A stretch of DNA of 10,968 bases, taken from positions 1 through 10,968 of the forward strand of contig CAYMTA010000099.1 of NCBI GenBank assembly GCA_964393275.1. The letters run 5' to 3'. A program made the position numbers and the translations under genes. Below, in pieces: positions 1 through 7,984 of this stretch. Position 1 is the first letter of the stretch. Each line of letters begins with the position of its first letter. The notes under the pieces are model-generated. The model was not told the DNA's origin. It was given only the letters and a program-made list of their open reading frames with translations, and did not search any database. This DNA comes from SLRI01 sp964393275. GTDB lineage: Bacteria; Pseudomonadota; Alphaproteobacteria; Geminicoccales; Geminicoccaceae.

Positions 1-80
1 GCGAGGAGCTGTTGATCATGAAGGAAAGCGACATCATGGGCATCATCGAGGGCGGGATCGCGGCGAAGAAGGCCGCTTGA
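1..80 (+). CDS. groES: Co-chaperonin GroES, C-terminal end (partial)
   Basis: The first complete codon starts at base 3, and 25 codons precede the TGA at 78-80. The peptide contains LLIMKESDIMGIIEG, the typical C-terminal beta-strand of the Hsp10 ring subunit in alphaproteobacteria. The protein caps the GroEL cylinder in the cytoplasm during ATP-driven folding. groEL follows 38 bases downstream on the same strand, the standard groESL operon. The promoter, and any CIRCE or heat-shock sigma site, would lie upstream of the window. After the conserved ending there is a short Gly/Ala/Lys tail (GGIAAKKAA), slightly longer than the E. coli protein. The identification rests on this tail plus the groEL neighbour and is secure. 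Confidence 0.93.
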   Translation, partial: EELLIMKESDIMGIIEGGIAAKKAA

Positions 81-118
81 ACCCGTCGCGATCAACGCTC
101 TAGCTTATTGAGGGACCA

Positions 119-1777
<1,659 letters not shown>

Positions 1778-1808
1778 TCCAGCCAACCAGGCTCGTTGCA
1801 TCGAGAGA

Positions 1809-1837
1809 GGGGTCGCGCTTCGGCGCGGCCCCTTTTT
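1809..1837 (+). terminator. Rho-independent terminator of groESL
   Basis: A 10-bp stem (1809-1818 with 1823-1832, one G-T wobble) closes a TTCG tetraloop and is followed by five T residues at 1833-1837. The purine run GAGA before the stem can pair partly with the T tract, so it may also slow polymerase arriving from the convergent minus-strand gene that ends at 1854. Textbook shape, 32 bases after the groEL stop. Confidence 0.92.
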
Positions 1838-1853
1838 CCTTGTCCGGGAGAGA

Positions 1854-2768
1854 TCAACGCAGGCAGGGCGCCACGAGATAGCTGCCGGCCAGCGTCTCGA
1901 CCGCGCCGCCCAGCGCCAGCTTGAAGCGGGCGATCCCGGCATGGCTGACCGTGTCCACCCCCCCGAGGTCCAGGGCGGTGCAGCCCTCCCGCCGCAGCCG
2001 GAGGATGCCCTCCCAGAGCAGCCGATGATGGGCGCGCAGCCGACGCCCGGTCTCCGTGGTCACGCCCGCATGATAGGTCGCCGACCGGCCGTGCCGCAGG
2101 AGCAGCACGCCGGCCACGAGAGCCCCCTCGTGCCGGGCGACCAGCGCCACATTCTGGCCTGAAGCGGCGAGCGCCCGGATGAAGCCGGCGCTCGGGCCGC
2201 GATAGCGGCGCGCCAGGCGCTGCCGCTCGTTGGCCGCGACCAGCCAGTCCAGGCCGGGGCCGCGGCCCGCCTCGATCACCGTCAGGGGCGCCGCCTCGGC
2301 GGCGGCCAGGCGGTTGCGCCATCTGGCGTCGAGGCGGACGCGCAAGGTGCCGGGCGGCGGCGAGAGGTCGAGCCAGGCCGTGCTCGGCCCGGTCCAGATG
2401 CGCCGCCAGCCCGCCCGCCGGGCGAAGCCGCGCGCGTCGTCCGGCTGCCAGACGAGGAGGGTGCGCCCGAGGCTGGCGCGGAGCCCGGCCATTGCCGCCG
2501 CCTCTTGCGCCGGGTCGGGGTCGGCGCCGAGCCAGACCGGCCCCCGCAGCAGAAGCCCGAGGCCGAAGCCTGGAGCCAGCCGCCGCCGCACGACCTGGGC
2601 CAGCGCCAGGGCTTCCCCTCCCTGGCGCAGCACGGCGCGCGCCACCGCATGACCCTGGCCCTCGACGGCGGCGCCGTAGGCCCAGGCCTGCTGCAGGGCG
2701 CAGCGCTCGGCGCCGGCGAGAAGCCGCCCCCAGGCCGGCTCGTCGATGGACTCCAGGCGCCAGCGCAT
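1854..2768 (-). CDS. FemAB-like / GNAT-fold acyltransferase family protein, 304 aa
   Basis: The C-terminal third carries the FemAB/GNAT-like pattern: a Tyr-His-Ala-Gly strand at about 232-235, a helix with HHRLLWEGI (about 247-255), the DLGGVD strand-turn at 267-272, and the ARFKLALGG end motif near 281-288. Proteins of this fold transfer aminoacyl or acyl groups. Characterised members build peptidoglycan cross-bridges or modify exopolysaccharide and lipid precursors; the substrate here cannot be read from sequence. No signal peptide or membrane helix is seen, so it is probably cytoplasmic. The start at 2768 has GAGGG close upstream on the minus strand. The protein is very rich in Ala, Arg and Leu. 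It converges on groEL across the terminator and diverges from the small membrane protein gene at 2810. The family call is good; the function is open. Confidence 0.8.
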   Translation of the reverse strand: MRWRLESIDEPAWGRLLAGAERCALQQAWAYGAAVEGQGHAVARAVLRQGGEALALAQVVRRRLAPGFGLGLLLRGPVWLGADPDPAQEAAAMAGLRASLGRTLLVWQPDDARGFARRAGWRRIWTGPSTAWLDLSPPPGTLRVRLDARWRNRLAAAEAAPLTVIEAGRGPGLDWLVAANERQRLARRYRGPSAGFIRALAASGQNVALVARHEGALVAGVLLLRHGRSATYHAGVTTETGRRLRAHHRLLWEGILRLRREGCTALDLGGVDTVSHAGIARFKLALGGAVETLAGSYLVAPCLR

Positions 2769-2796
2769 TGCCCTCTACTCTCGAAGCGATTTCGCC

Positions 2797-2802
2797 TATA
2801 AG
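2797..2802 (+). promoter_or_regulatory. Candidate -10 box for the small membrane protein gene
   Basis: TATAAG at 2797-2802 stands out as the only AT-rich block in the 41-bp divergent spacer 2769-2809. The ATG at 2810 is only 7 bases beyond it, so transcription from this box would start at or next to the ATG, giving a leaderless or nearly leaderless mRNA. No good -35 hexamer is visible 16-18 bases upstream. The minus-strand gene at 2768 must also have its promoter in or beyond this spacer. Confidence 0.4.
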
Positions 2803-2809
2803 TAGATTT

Positions 2810-3025
2810 ATGCCAGATATATCGCAACAACCGCGTTGGCGCCGCGGCACCGTCGCCGGGCATTTCCTGCCGCCGCCACGGCCCACCGGCTGGGCCGTCC
2901 TCTATGCGCTGATGCTCATCGGCGTGCCGCTCGTCCTCGCCCTCCTCCTGCTCGATGGCGCCCTCTACCTCGTCTTCACCCGCCTCTTCGGCCGCTGCTA
3001 CGGCCTCGCCTGCCTCCTTTCCTGA
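2810..3025 (+). CDS. Small single-pass membrane protein, 71 aa, unknown function
   Basis: I do not recognise a named family. The reading frame from ATG 2810 to TGA 3023-3025 encodes a basic, proline-containing N-terminus (about 1-26, including RWRRG and PPPRP), then a long hydrophobic stretch of about 28-57 (one membrane helix, possibly a tight pair), and a short tail with two cysteines (CYGLAC). Third codon positions are almost all G or C and the residues make a sensible membrane protein, unlike the Arg/Pro-rich products typical of shadow frames here; that is the main support. The positive N-terminus predicts a cytoplasmic N-terminus. There is no clear Shine-Dalgarno sequence, which fits the leaderless arrangement suggested by the -10-like box at 2797. 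The frame stays open upstream to 2492, but that part overlaps the minus-strand gene and reads as low-complexity shadow. Confidence 0.6.
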   Translation: MPDISQQPRWRRGTVAGHFLPPPRPTGWAVLYALMLIGVPLVLALLLLDGALYLVFTRLFGRCYGLACLLS

Positions 3026-3345
3026 AGACAGGCGCCGAGCGGAGGCTCCGTTCGACACGATCGAGAGGGGCGGGTCGGTTGGACCCGGCACGCGAGCCCC
3101 CGGCGGCGACGGCGCGGGCCGTGCGGCCTTGCCTCCGTGCCTGCGGTCTTGATCGGTCGTCGTCGGGTCGCCTCCGGCCGCGGAATCCGTCTTGCGGCGC
3201 TAGGGTGGTTGGCCCAAGGGTTGCCGGCCGGCGTGCCGCCGGTTTGCGGCCGGACTTGGACATCTCGCCGGGAGCGGGCCCCGAGCGCCCTGCCGAAGGG
3301 TCTTCATTGTGTTTCAGGAGCTTGGCGACGGCGAGGCAGGATGAG
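3026..3345. other. 320-bp intergenic region with no convincing gene
   Basis: Between the small membrane protein stop and the efflux pump start. Its first 60 bases are a diverged copy of the leader of the quinone reductase gene (listed as a repeat). The rest is GC-rich, with short GGCCGG/CCGGC self-complementary runs around 3220-3255 but no T-tract terminator and no well-formed promoter pair. The frame of the efflux pump is open through all of it, but its translation is Arg/Pro/Ala-rich and does not resemble a protein domain. The promoter of the efflux pump gene is expected here but was not pinned down. Confidence 0.7.
3027..3085 (+). repeat. Diverged direct repeat, upstream copy
   Basis: Aligned without gaps to 5466-5524 at a constant offset of 2439 bases, 43 of 59 positions match by hand count. 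The best part is 3045-3081 (30 of 37), including CCGTTCG and the exact 10-mer GATCGAGAGG. It begins 2 bases after the stop of the 71-aa protein gene. The position equivalent to the GTG start of the quinone reductase is a TTG here, but the downstream sequence does not resemble that enzyme. Confidence 0.6.
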
Positions 3346-4872
3346 ATGAAGACCGGTCGGCGCGGCATCGTGTTGCTGGCGCTGATGTGCACGATAATGC
3401 TGGCGGCGATGGACACGACCATGGTCGCGACCGCCATTCCGCAGATCGTCGAGGATCTCGGCGGGTTCGGCCTGTTCAGCTGGGTGTTCTCGATCTATCT
3501 GCTGGCGCAGACCGTGACGATCCCGATCTACGGCAAGCTGTCGGACCTCTACGGTCGCAAGCCGGTGCTGATCACCGGCACGCTCGTCTTTCTCGCCGGA
3601 TCGGCCGCCTCGGCCTTGTCCTGGGACATGCTCTCGCTCATCGCCTTTCGCGGTGTGCAGGGGCTGGGTGCTGGCGGGGTGATGGCCACGGTCACGACCC
3701 TGGCGGGCGATCTCTATTCGGTGCGCGAGCGCGCCGCGGTGCAGGGCTGGCTGTCGAGCGTGTGGGGCATCGCCGCGATCACCGGGCCGCTTCTGGGCGG
3801 CACGTTCGCGGAATATCTCTCGTGGCACTGGATCTTCCTCGTCAACCTGCCGGTCGGCGCGCTGGCCCTCACGCTGATCTCGCTCAACCTGCACGAGACG
3901 TTCGAGCGCGGCCATCCGCGGATCGACTACGCGGGTGCCATCCTCGTCATGCTGACCGCTGGGACGCTGATCTTCGCGCTTCTGCAGGGCGGGCAGGCGT
4001 GGCCCTGGGGATCGTGGCAAAGCCTTTGCGCGCTGGCGCTGGCGGGGCTTCTGCTGGTCGCGACCGTGGCGGTGGAACGGCGTGCGCCGGCGCCCATCGT
4101 TCCCGGCTGGCTGTGGCGGATGCCGGCTCTGGCCGCATCCAACCTCGCCATGGCGGGCATGGGCATCGTGATGATCGCGCCCAGCTCCTACCTGCCGACC
4201 TTCCTGCAAGCGGTGCGCGGCATGGGTGCGGTCGGCGCCGGGCTGGTGCTGGCCGCGATGAGCATCGGCTGGCCGCTGGCCTCGGCGCTGTCGGGGCGGA
4301 TCTACCTGCGCATCGGCTTTCGCGACACCGCCGTGATCGGCGCCGCGCTCATGCTCGCCGCCTCGGCGGGCTTCGTGCTGATGCCCGCGCCGCAGCCGAT
4401 CTGGGCGGTGGCGCTCGACCAGATCGTGCTCGGCGCCGGGTTCGGGCTTCTGTCGACGCCGCTCATCGTCGGCACGCAGTCCGTGGTCGGTTGGCAACAG
4501 CGCGGCGTCGTCACCGGGGCCAACATGTTCTCGCGCTATCTCGGCCAGAGCCTGGGCGCGGCGCTTTTCGGCGCGGTCTTCAACGCCGAGGTCGCGAGGT
4601 GGCTTGCCGAGGCGCCCGCCGCCGTCGCCGCGCGGATGCCGGCTCATGTCAACGCGGTGATCGACGTGCTGCACGCGCCCACCACACCGGAGCCGGCGAA
4701 GGACTGGCTGCGCGCCGCGATCGGGGCCGCGACCGATCATCTGTTCCTCGGCATGGCGGGGTTCAGTATCGTCGTTTTCGCCATCCTCTTCATGGCGCCG
4801 CGCCGCTTTCCGGAGCACGAGCCCGCCGGCGGCGAGCGCAGGCCGGCCGAAGCGGCGGCGGCCCGGTCGTGA
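3346..4872 (+). CDS. DHA2-type MFS multidrug efflux transporter, 508 aa
   Basis: Major facilitator of the drug:proton antiporter DHA2 (EmrB/QacA-like, 14-helix) group, in the inner membrane. Seen in order: helix 1 with the D1-type motif around Asp23 (MDTTMVATAIP), motif A GKLSDLYGRKPVL at 63-75 in the helix 2-3 loop, FRGVQGLGAGG at about 101-111, and antiporter motif C with GPLLGG at 147-152 in helix 5. The remaining hydrophobic segments reach about residue 485, followed by a charged cytoplasmic tail. Length suits DHA2 (about 450-550). The start at 3346 follows a weak GCAGG site; an upstream in-frame extension exists but reads as shadow. Substrates cannot be inferred. It precedes the AhpD-like gene by 73 bases on the same strand and may be cotranscribed with it. 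No EmrA-like adaptor gene and no regulator gene is adjacent. Confidence 0.93.
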   Translation: MKTGRRGIVLLALMCTIMLAAMDTTMVATAIPQIVEDLGGFGLFSWVFSIYLLAQTVTIPIYGKLSDLYGRKPVLITGTLVFLAGSAASALSWDMLSLIAFRGVQGLGAGGVMATVTTLAGDLYSVRERAAVQGWLSSVWGIAAITGPLLGGTFAEYLSWHWIFLVNLPVGALALTLISLNLHETFERGHPRIDYAGAILVMLTAGTLIFALLQGGQAWPWGSWQSLCALALAGLLLVATVAVERRAPAPIVPGWLWRMPALAASNLAMAGMGIVMIAPSSYLPTFLQAVRGMGAVGAGLVLAAMSIGWPLASALSGRIYLRIGFRDTAVIGAALMLAASAGFVLMPAPQPIWAVALDQIVLGAGFGLLSTPLIVGTQSVVGWQQRGVVTGANMFSRYLGQSLGAALFGAVFNAEVARWLAEAPAAVAARMPAHVNAVIDVLHAPTTPEPAKDWLRAAIGAATDHLFLGMAGFSIVVFAILFMAPRRFPEHEPAGGERRPAEAAAARS

Positions 4873-4945
4873 CACCGCCGGCAGGAACCGCGCGCACGAG
4901 CCACCCCGACGCGCAAGCGTCGTTTCAGCCGAAAGGATGAATGTG

Positions 4946-5416
4946 ATGAAAGCGAGGCTGATGCCGCGCAAGGTCGCCCCGGACGCCTACAAGGCCCTTT
5001 CTGCGGTGCAGGAATACGTGAACAAATGCGGGCTGGAGCAAAGCCTGGTGGAGCTGGTGAAGCTGCGCGCCTCGCAGATCAACGGCTGCGCGTGGTGCAT
5101 CGACATGCACACCAAGGACGCGCGTGCCGCCGGTGAAACCGAGCAGCGGCTCTATCTCCTGAGCGCCTGGCGCGAGGCGCCGTTCTACAGCGCGCGCGAG
5201 CGCGCGGCGCTGGCCTGGACCGAGGCGGTGACCCGGGTCGCGACCGGCGAGGTCCCCGACGAGGTCTACGAGGCCGCCAGCACCGAGTTCAGCGAGAAGG
5301 AGCTCGTCGACCTCAACGTGGCGGTGATCGCCATCAACTCCTGGAACCGCATGAACGTGCCTTTCCGTGTGCCGGCCGGCGACTACAAGCCCGCCGCGAT
5401 GAAGGCGGCGAGGTGA
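4946..5416 (+). CDS. AhpD-like / carboxymuconolactone decarboxylase family protein, 156 aa
   Basis: Alkylhydroperoxidase AhpD-core fold protein. The signature is complete: Glu36 in the helix before the active site, then Cys48-Ala-Trp-Cys51 and His55 within NGCAWCIDMH. In AhpD this set forms a thiol/proton-relay peroxidase centre. Family members act as peroxidases or thiol-disulfide partners, and others as decarboxylases of aromatic catabolism, but decarboxylases lack the paired cysteines, so a redox role is favoured. Cytoplasmic, with no signal peptide. I chose ATG 4946 because GAAAGGA at 4931-4937 is then 8 bases away; the alternative in-frame ATG at 4937 overlaps that site and adds only MNV. 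No AhpC gene is nearby, so the partner peroxiredoxin, if any, is elsewhere. The efflux pump gene lies just upstream. Confidence 0.9.
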   Translation: MKARLMPRKVAPDAYKALSAVQEYVNKCGLEQSLVELVKLRASQINGCAWCIDMHTKDARAAGETEQRLYLLSAWREAPFYSARERAALAWTEAVTRVATGEVPDEVYEAASTEFSEKELVDLNVAVIAINSWNRMNVPFRVPAGDYKPAAMKAAR

Positions 5417-5420
5417 CGTG

Positions 5421-5446
5421 GCATCACCTTCGGCTCGGGGTGACGC
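5421..5446 (+). other. Hairpin after the AhpD-like gene
   Basis: An 8-bp stem with one A-C mismatch (5421-5428 with 5439-5446) and a 10-base loop begins 4 bases after the AhpD-like stop. There is no T tract, so it is at best a weak terminator or an mRNA 3'-end stabiliser. Confidence 0.3.
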
Positions 5447-5465
5447 CGGTCATGGCCATTTGTCC

Positions 5466-5524
5466 GACAGGCTCCTAGGCTCCGCCCCGTTCGCGATGAT
5501 CGAGAGGAGCAGGTCGGGTGACCC
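5466..5524 (+). repeat. Diverged direct repeat, downstream copy (quinone reductase leader)
   Basis: Partner of 3027-3085. It spans the leader of the quinone reductase gene, including its AGGAG ribosome site at 5505-5509 and its GTG start at 5518-5520. Similarity stops within a few bases of the start codon. Because this copy contains a functional ribosome site, it is the likelier original. The two copies bracket the efflux pump and AhpD-like genes. Confidence 0.6.
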
Positions 5525-6519
5525 AGGAAGAGATGGCGTGCATCGAGATCAGCGGGTCCGGCGGACCCGAGGTCCTGCGGCCGGCGCAGCGGCCGGTCCC
5601 GACCCCGGGGCGGGGCGAGCTCCTGATCGAGGTGCATGCCGCCGGCGTCAACCGGCCGGACGTGCTGCAGCGCCAGGGCGGCTACGCGCCGCCAAAGGGC
5701 GCCAGCGACCTGCCGGGGCTCGAGGTGGCCGGCCGTGTCGCGTCGCTCGGCCCCGGCTGCCGCCGCTTTTCGGTCGGCGACGCGGTCTGCGCGCTCCTCG
5801 CCGGCGGCGGCTATGCGAGCCATGCGGTGGCCCCGGAGCCGCAGGTCCTGCCGGTGCCGCAGGGCTACTCCTTCGTCGAGGCGGCCGGCGTGCCCGAGAC
5901 CTACTTCACCGTCTGGACCAACGTCTTCGAGCGGGGTGCGCTGAAGCCCGGCGAGTGGCTGCTCGTGCATGGCGGCTCGTCCGGCATCGGCACCACGGCG
6001 ATCCAGCTCGCCCGGGCCTTCGCCGCCAAGGTGCTGACCACCGTCGGCTCGGCGGAGAAGCAGGCCTTCTGCGAGAAGCTCGGCGCCGAGCGGGCGATCG
6101 ACTACAAGCGCGAGGACTTCGTCGACATCGCCCGCGAGGTCACCGGCGGCCGCGGTGTCGACGTGATCCTCGACATGGTCGGCGGCGACTACGTCCCCCG
6201 CAACCTGAAGGCCCTCGCCATGGACGGCCGGCTGGTGCAGATCGCGTGGCTCGGCGGTGCCAAGGTGGAGGCCAACTTCGCCTCGCTCATGCTCAAGCGC
6301 CTGACCTGGACCGGCTCGACGCTCAGGCCGCGCACGGTCGAGGAGAAGGGCCAGATCGCCAAGGCGCTCGAGGCCAAGGTCTGGCCGCTGCTCGCCAAGC
6401 GCGCGGTCATGCCGATCATCCACCGCGTCCTGCCGCTCGATCAGGCGGCCGAGGCGCACCGCCTGATGGAATCGAGCAGCCACATCGGCAAGATCATCCT
6501 CGAGACCGGCCGCGGCTGA
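5518..6519 (+). CDS. NAD(P)H:quinone oxidoreductase, PIG3/QOR type, 333 aa
   Basis: Zinc-independent medium-chain dehydrogenase/reductase of the quinone oxidoreductase class, which reduces quinones with NAD(P)H in the cytosol. The N-terminal GroES-like domain carries GGPEVL and AGVNRPDVLQRQG, typical of the TP53I3/PIG3 branch. The Rossmann domain has the nucleotide loop HGGSSGIG at 151-158, then GRGVDVILDMVGG and the conserved GRLVQIAWLGG. The catalytic zinc ligands of alcohol dehydrogenases are absent, as expected. The GTG start at 5518 is preferred: AGGAG at 5505-5509 is 8 bases upstream. ATG 5533 is a possible alternative, 5 residues shorter, with a poorer site. Full family length. It ends only 7 bases from the stop of convergent sodC. 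Confidence 0.94.
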   Translation: MTQEEMACIEISGSGGPEVLRPAQRPVPTPGRGELLIEVHAAGVNRPDVLQRQGGYAPPKGASDLPGLEVAGRVASLGPGCRRFSVGDAVCALLAGGGYASHAVAPEPQVLPVPQGYSFVEAAGVPETYFTVWTNVFERGALKPGEWLLVHGGSSGIGTTAIQLARAFAAKVLTTVGSAEKQAFCEKLGAERAIDYKREDFVDIAREVTGGRGVDVILDMVGGDYVPRNLKALAMDGRLVQIAWLGGAKVEANFASLMLKRLTWTGSTLRPRTVEEKGQIAKALEAKVWPLLAKRAVMPIIHRVLPLDQAAEAHRLMESSSHIGKIILETGRG

Positions 6520-6526
6520 GCGCCTC

Positions 6527-7066
6527 TCAGTTCGCCTCGATCACGCCGCAGGCGATGCGCTCGCCCGCGTCGCCGGCCGGATCGCTCTTGTAGTCGTCGA
6601 CGCCGGCGTGAATCACCACGGCCGCGCCGTCATCGTCCAAGAGCGCCTCCGCGCCGTCCATGTCGCCGAGCGACACGCCCGGGACGAAGAATTCCTGGGT
6701 CAGGGCACCGGTCTCGGGCACATGGATGTTGGGCAGGTCGCCGAGATGGGCACCCTTCTCGTTCAGCCAGCCATGCGCCTTCTTGGTCGGGTTGAAGTGC
6801 CCGCCGGCCGACTTGAAGCCCGTCGCCGGATCGCAGGAGCCGGTCTCGTGCAGGTGAAAGGCGTGAACGCCCGGCGGCAGGGCGGTGGCCTCGAGGGTGA
6901 CGATCAGCCCGGGAAAGGCCGCGGGCTGGAGCGTCACCGTGCCGACATCGCCGCCTTCGACCGACTTCAGCGGCACCGTGGCGCCATCGGCCGCCATGGC
7001 GAGGCCGCCTGGAACGAGGATCGCGGCAGCCAGTGCCGCGACCGGGAAAAGACTTCGTTGGCGCAT
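6527..7066 (-). CDS. sodC: Periplasmic Cu/Zn superoxide dismutase, 179 aa
   Basis: Converts superoxide to oxygen and peroxide in the periplasm. The N-terminus is a Sec signal peptide (basic MRQR, Ala/Leu core, probable cleavage after AMA at residue 25). All metal ligands are present with exact family spacing: Cu by His71, His73, His90 and His153; Zn by His90, His98, His107 and Asp110. Cys78 and Cys173 can form the intrasubunit disulfide, and the second family signature GDAGERIACGVI lies at 165-176. ATG 7066 has a strong AAGGAG 8 bases upstream on the minus strand. An in-frame ATG at 7141 would add 25 residues before the signal peptide and overlaps the stop of the upstream gene as TGATG; it is less likely because it would bury the signal peptide. 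The TANGO2-like gene lies 74 bases upstream on the same strand. Confidence 0.97.
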   Translation of the reverse strand: MRQRSLFPVAALAAAILVPGGLAMAADGATVPLKSVEGGDVGTVTLQPAAFPGLIVTLEATALPPGVHAFHLHETGSCDPATGFKSAGGHFNPTKKAHGWLNEKGAHLGDLPNIHVPETGALTQEFFVPGVSLGDMDGAEALLDDDGAAVVIHAGVDDYKSDPAGDAGERIACGVIEAN

Positions 7067-7140
7067 GACCGCGTCTCCTTCGCTGCGTTTGAACGATCGG
7101 GTCCGAGCTTGTTGAACACGGCCCGGGGAGGCGGGTTCCA

Positions 7141-7881
7141 TCAGTCGACCTCGAGGAACGCCGCCGTGTCCGGCGGACCATCGGCATAGCGCCAGACAAC
7201 CGGCCCGGTGGCGAGCGGCGGCAGGGCGATCAGGCTCGAGCTCACCGTGCCGTAGGGCCCGTCCGTCCGGATGCACATGGCGTCCCTGGGATCGCCCGTC
7301 TCGCTCGCCGTGCTGGCCAGCAGCAGCTGCCAGTCCGACCAGTCGTCGCCATCGGGATCGGGTGGCTCGGCCGCGCGGAACAGCGGCAGGTAGCGGCGGA
7401 TGCGCGGCGAGGCCGGATCGTTGATCTCGCGCGAGGTCAGCATCATGACACCCTCGCCGAGGCTCACCGAGCGCACCATCCCGTCGCCCGCATGGCGGAT
7501 CCAGAAAGCCTCGCTGCCGTCGGCGATCAGGAGATTGAAGGGCCGATAGGCCTCGGGATCGAGGTGCGCCAGGGCGCTGGCCGCGGCCTCGGCATCCGCA
7601 TGATCGAGCGCCTCGAGCACCAGCTCGCCCCGGCTCCGCTTGCCCGCCTCGGGACCGAGCGTGCCCTGCCGATTGAGCACGGCGGCCAGCACACCCAGGT
7701 CGTTGAGGCCGAGCCAGCTTCCCTGACCCGAGACGTCGAGGCCGGCTTTGACCTCCGGCCGATCCGGCCAGTGCCGCGCCGGCGGCAGCGCCGGTCGGGT
7801 CTTGAGCTCGTCCCGGTTGGCCGCGACGATCAGGGGCCAGCGCGGATGGGTGGGCCGTCGGAGGATGACCACGGAGCACAT
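7141..7881 (-). CDS. NRDE / TANGO2 family protein, 246 aa
   Basis: Named for the motif seen here as AANRDE (residues 20-25). Also present: the family N-terminus MCSVVIL with Cys2 directly after Met1, the SGQGSWLGLN turn near 50-59, VLNRQGTLGP with a following SRGELV helix, and a late GTVSSSLIAL strand. Human TANGO2 and worm HRG-9 are implicated in haem handling and mitochondrial or lipid metabolism. The bacterial role is not settled, and the fold resembles Ntn hydrolases with Cys2 as potential nucleophile. No signal peptide, so probably cytoplasmic. The start at 7881 is fixed by the conserved MC; longer in-frame starts lie upstream but would hide Cys2. No clear Shine-Dalgarno precedes it. It is followed by sodC on the same strand and is divergent from the zeta subunit gene across 103 bp. 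Confidence 0.88.
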   Translation of the reverse strand: MCSVVILRRPTHPRWPLIVAANRDELKTRPALPPARHWPDRPEVKAGLDVSGQGSWLGLNDLGVLAAVLNRQGTLGPEAGKRSRGELVLEALDHADAEAAASALAHLDPEAYRPFNLLIADGSEAFWIRHAGDGMVRSVSLGEGVMMLTSREINDPASPRIRRYLPLFRAAEPPDPDGDDWSDWQLLLASTASETGDPRDAMCIRTDGPYGTVSSSLIALPPLATGPVVWRYADGPPDTAAFLEVD

Positions 7882-7940
7882 GCGGAGGGACGTCCAGTCG
7901 ATAGCTGCCCTGGGCGATGGCGGCGGCAGCCGCTCTCGCC

Positions 7941-7948
7941 TATATAAG
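7941..7948 (+). promoter_or_regulatory. Candidate -10 region for the zeta-DUF1674-eamA unit
   Basis: TATATAAG is the AT-rich peak of the 103-bp divergent spacer (7882-7984), 36 bases before the zeta start, a normal distance for a -10 box. A -35 match is poor (TGGCGG at 7918-7923, 17 bases upstream of TATATA). The preceding bases TCGCCTATA at 7936-7944 are shared exactly with the box before the 71-aa gene (2792-2800). Confidence 0.45.
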
Positions 7949-7984
7949 CTCCGGAGACATGCGAGGACAGCAGGGGATAAGCCG

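Noticed and set aside
2230..2801. Plus-strand open frames opposite the FemAB-like gene
   Set aside because: Arg/Pro/Ala shadow translations; the minus-strand protein has the coherent family pattern.
3079..3345. 89-codon in-frame extension of the efflux pump from TTG 3079, which aligns with the quinone reductase start codon in the repeat
   Set aside because: The translation is Arg/Pro/Ala-rich, without membrane or domain features. DHA2 proteins normally begin shortly before helix 1, as from ATG 3346. Kept only as a note because the ribosome-site-like repeat precedes it.
3304..4971. 555-codon minus-strand open frame opposite the efflux pump
   Set aside because: Arg/His/Gln-rich low-complexity translation; the plus strand has a clear MFS protein with all family motifs.
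5421..5446. Intrinsic terminator after the AhpD-like gene
   Set aside because: The stem is reasonable but has a mismatch and no T tract, so it is listed only as a hairpin.
7089..7117. Two TTGAAC direct repeats 23 bases apart upstream of sodC
   Set aside because: Only six bases each, with no flanking similarity and no fit to a promoter or known operator in the sodC direction.
7081..7141. Longer sodC start at the TGATG overlap
   Set aside because: It would place 25 polar residues before an evident signal peptide, while ATG 7066 has a strong AAGGAG at good spacing.
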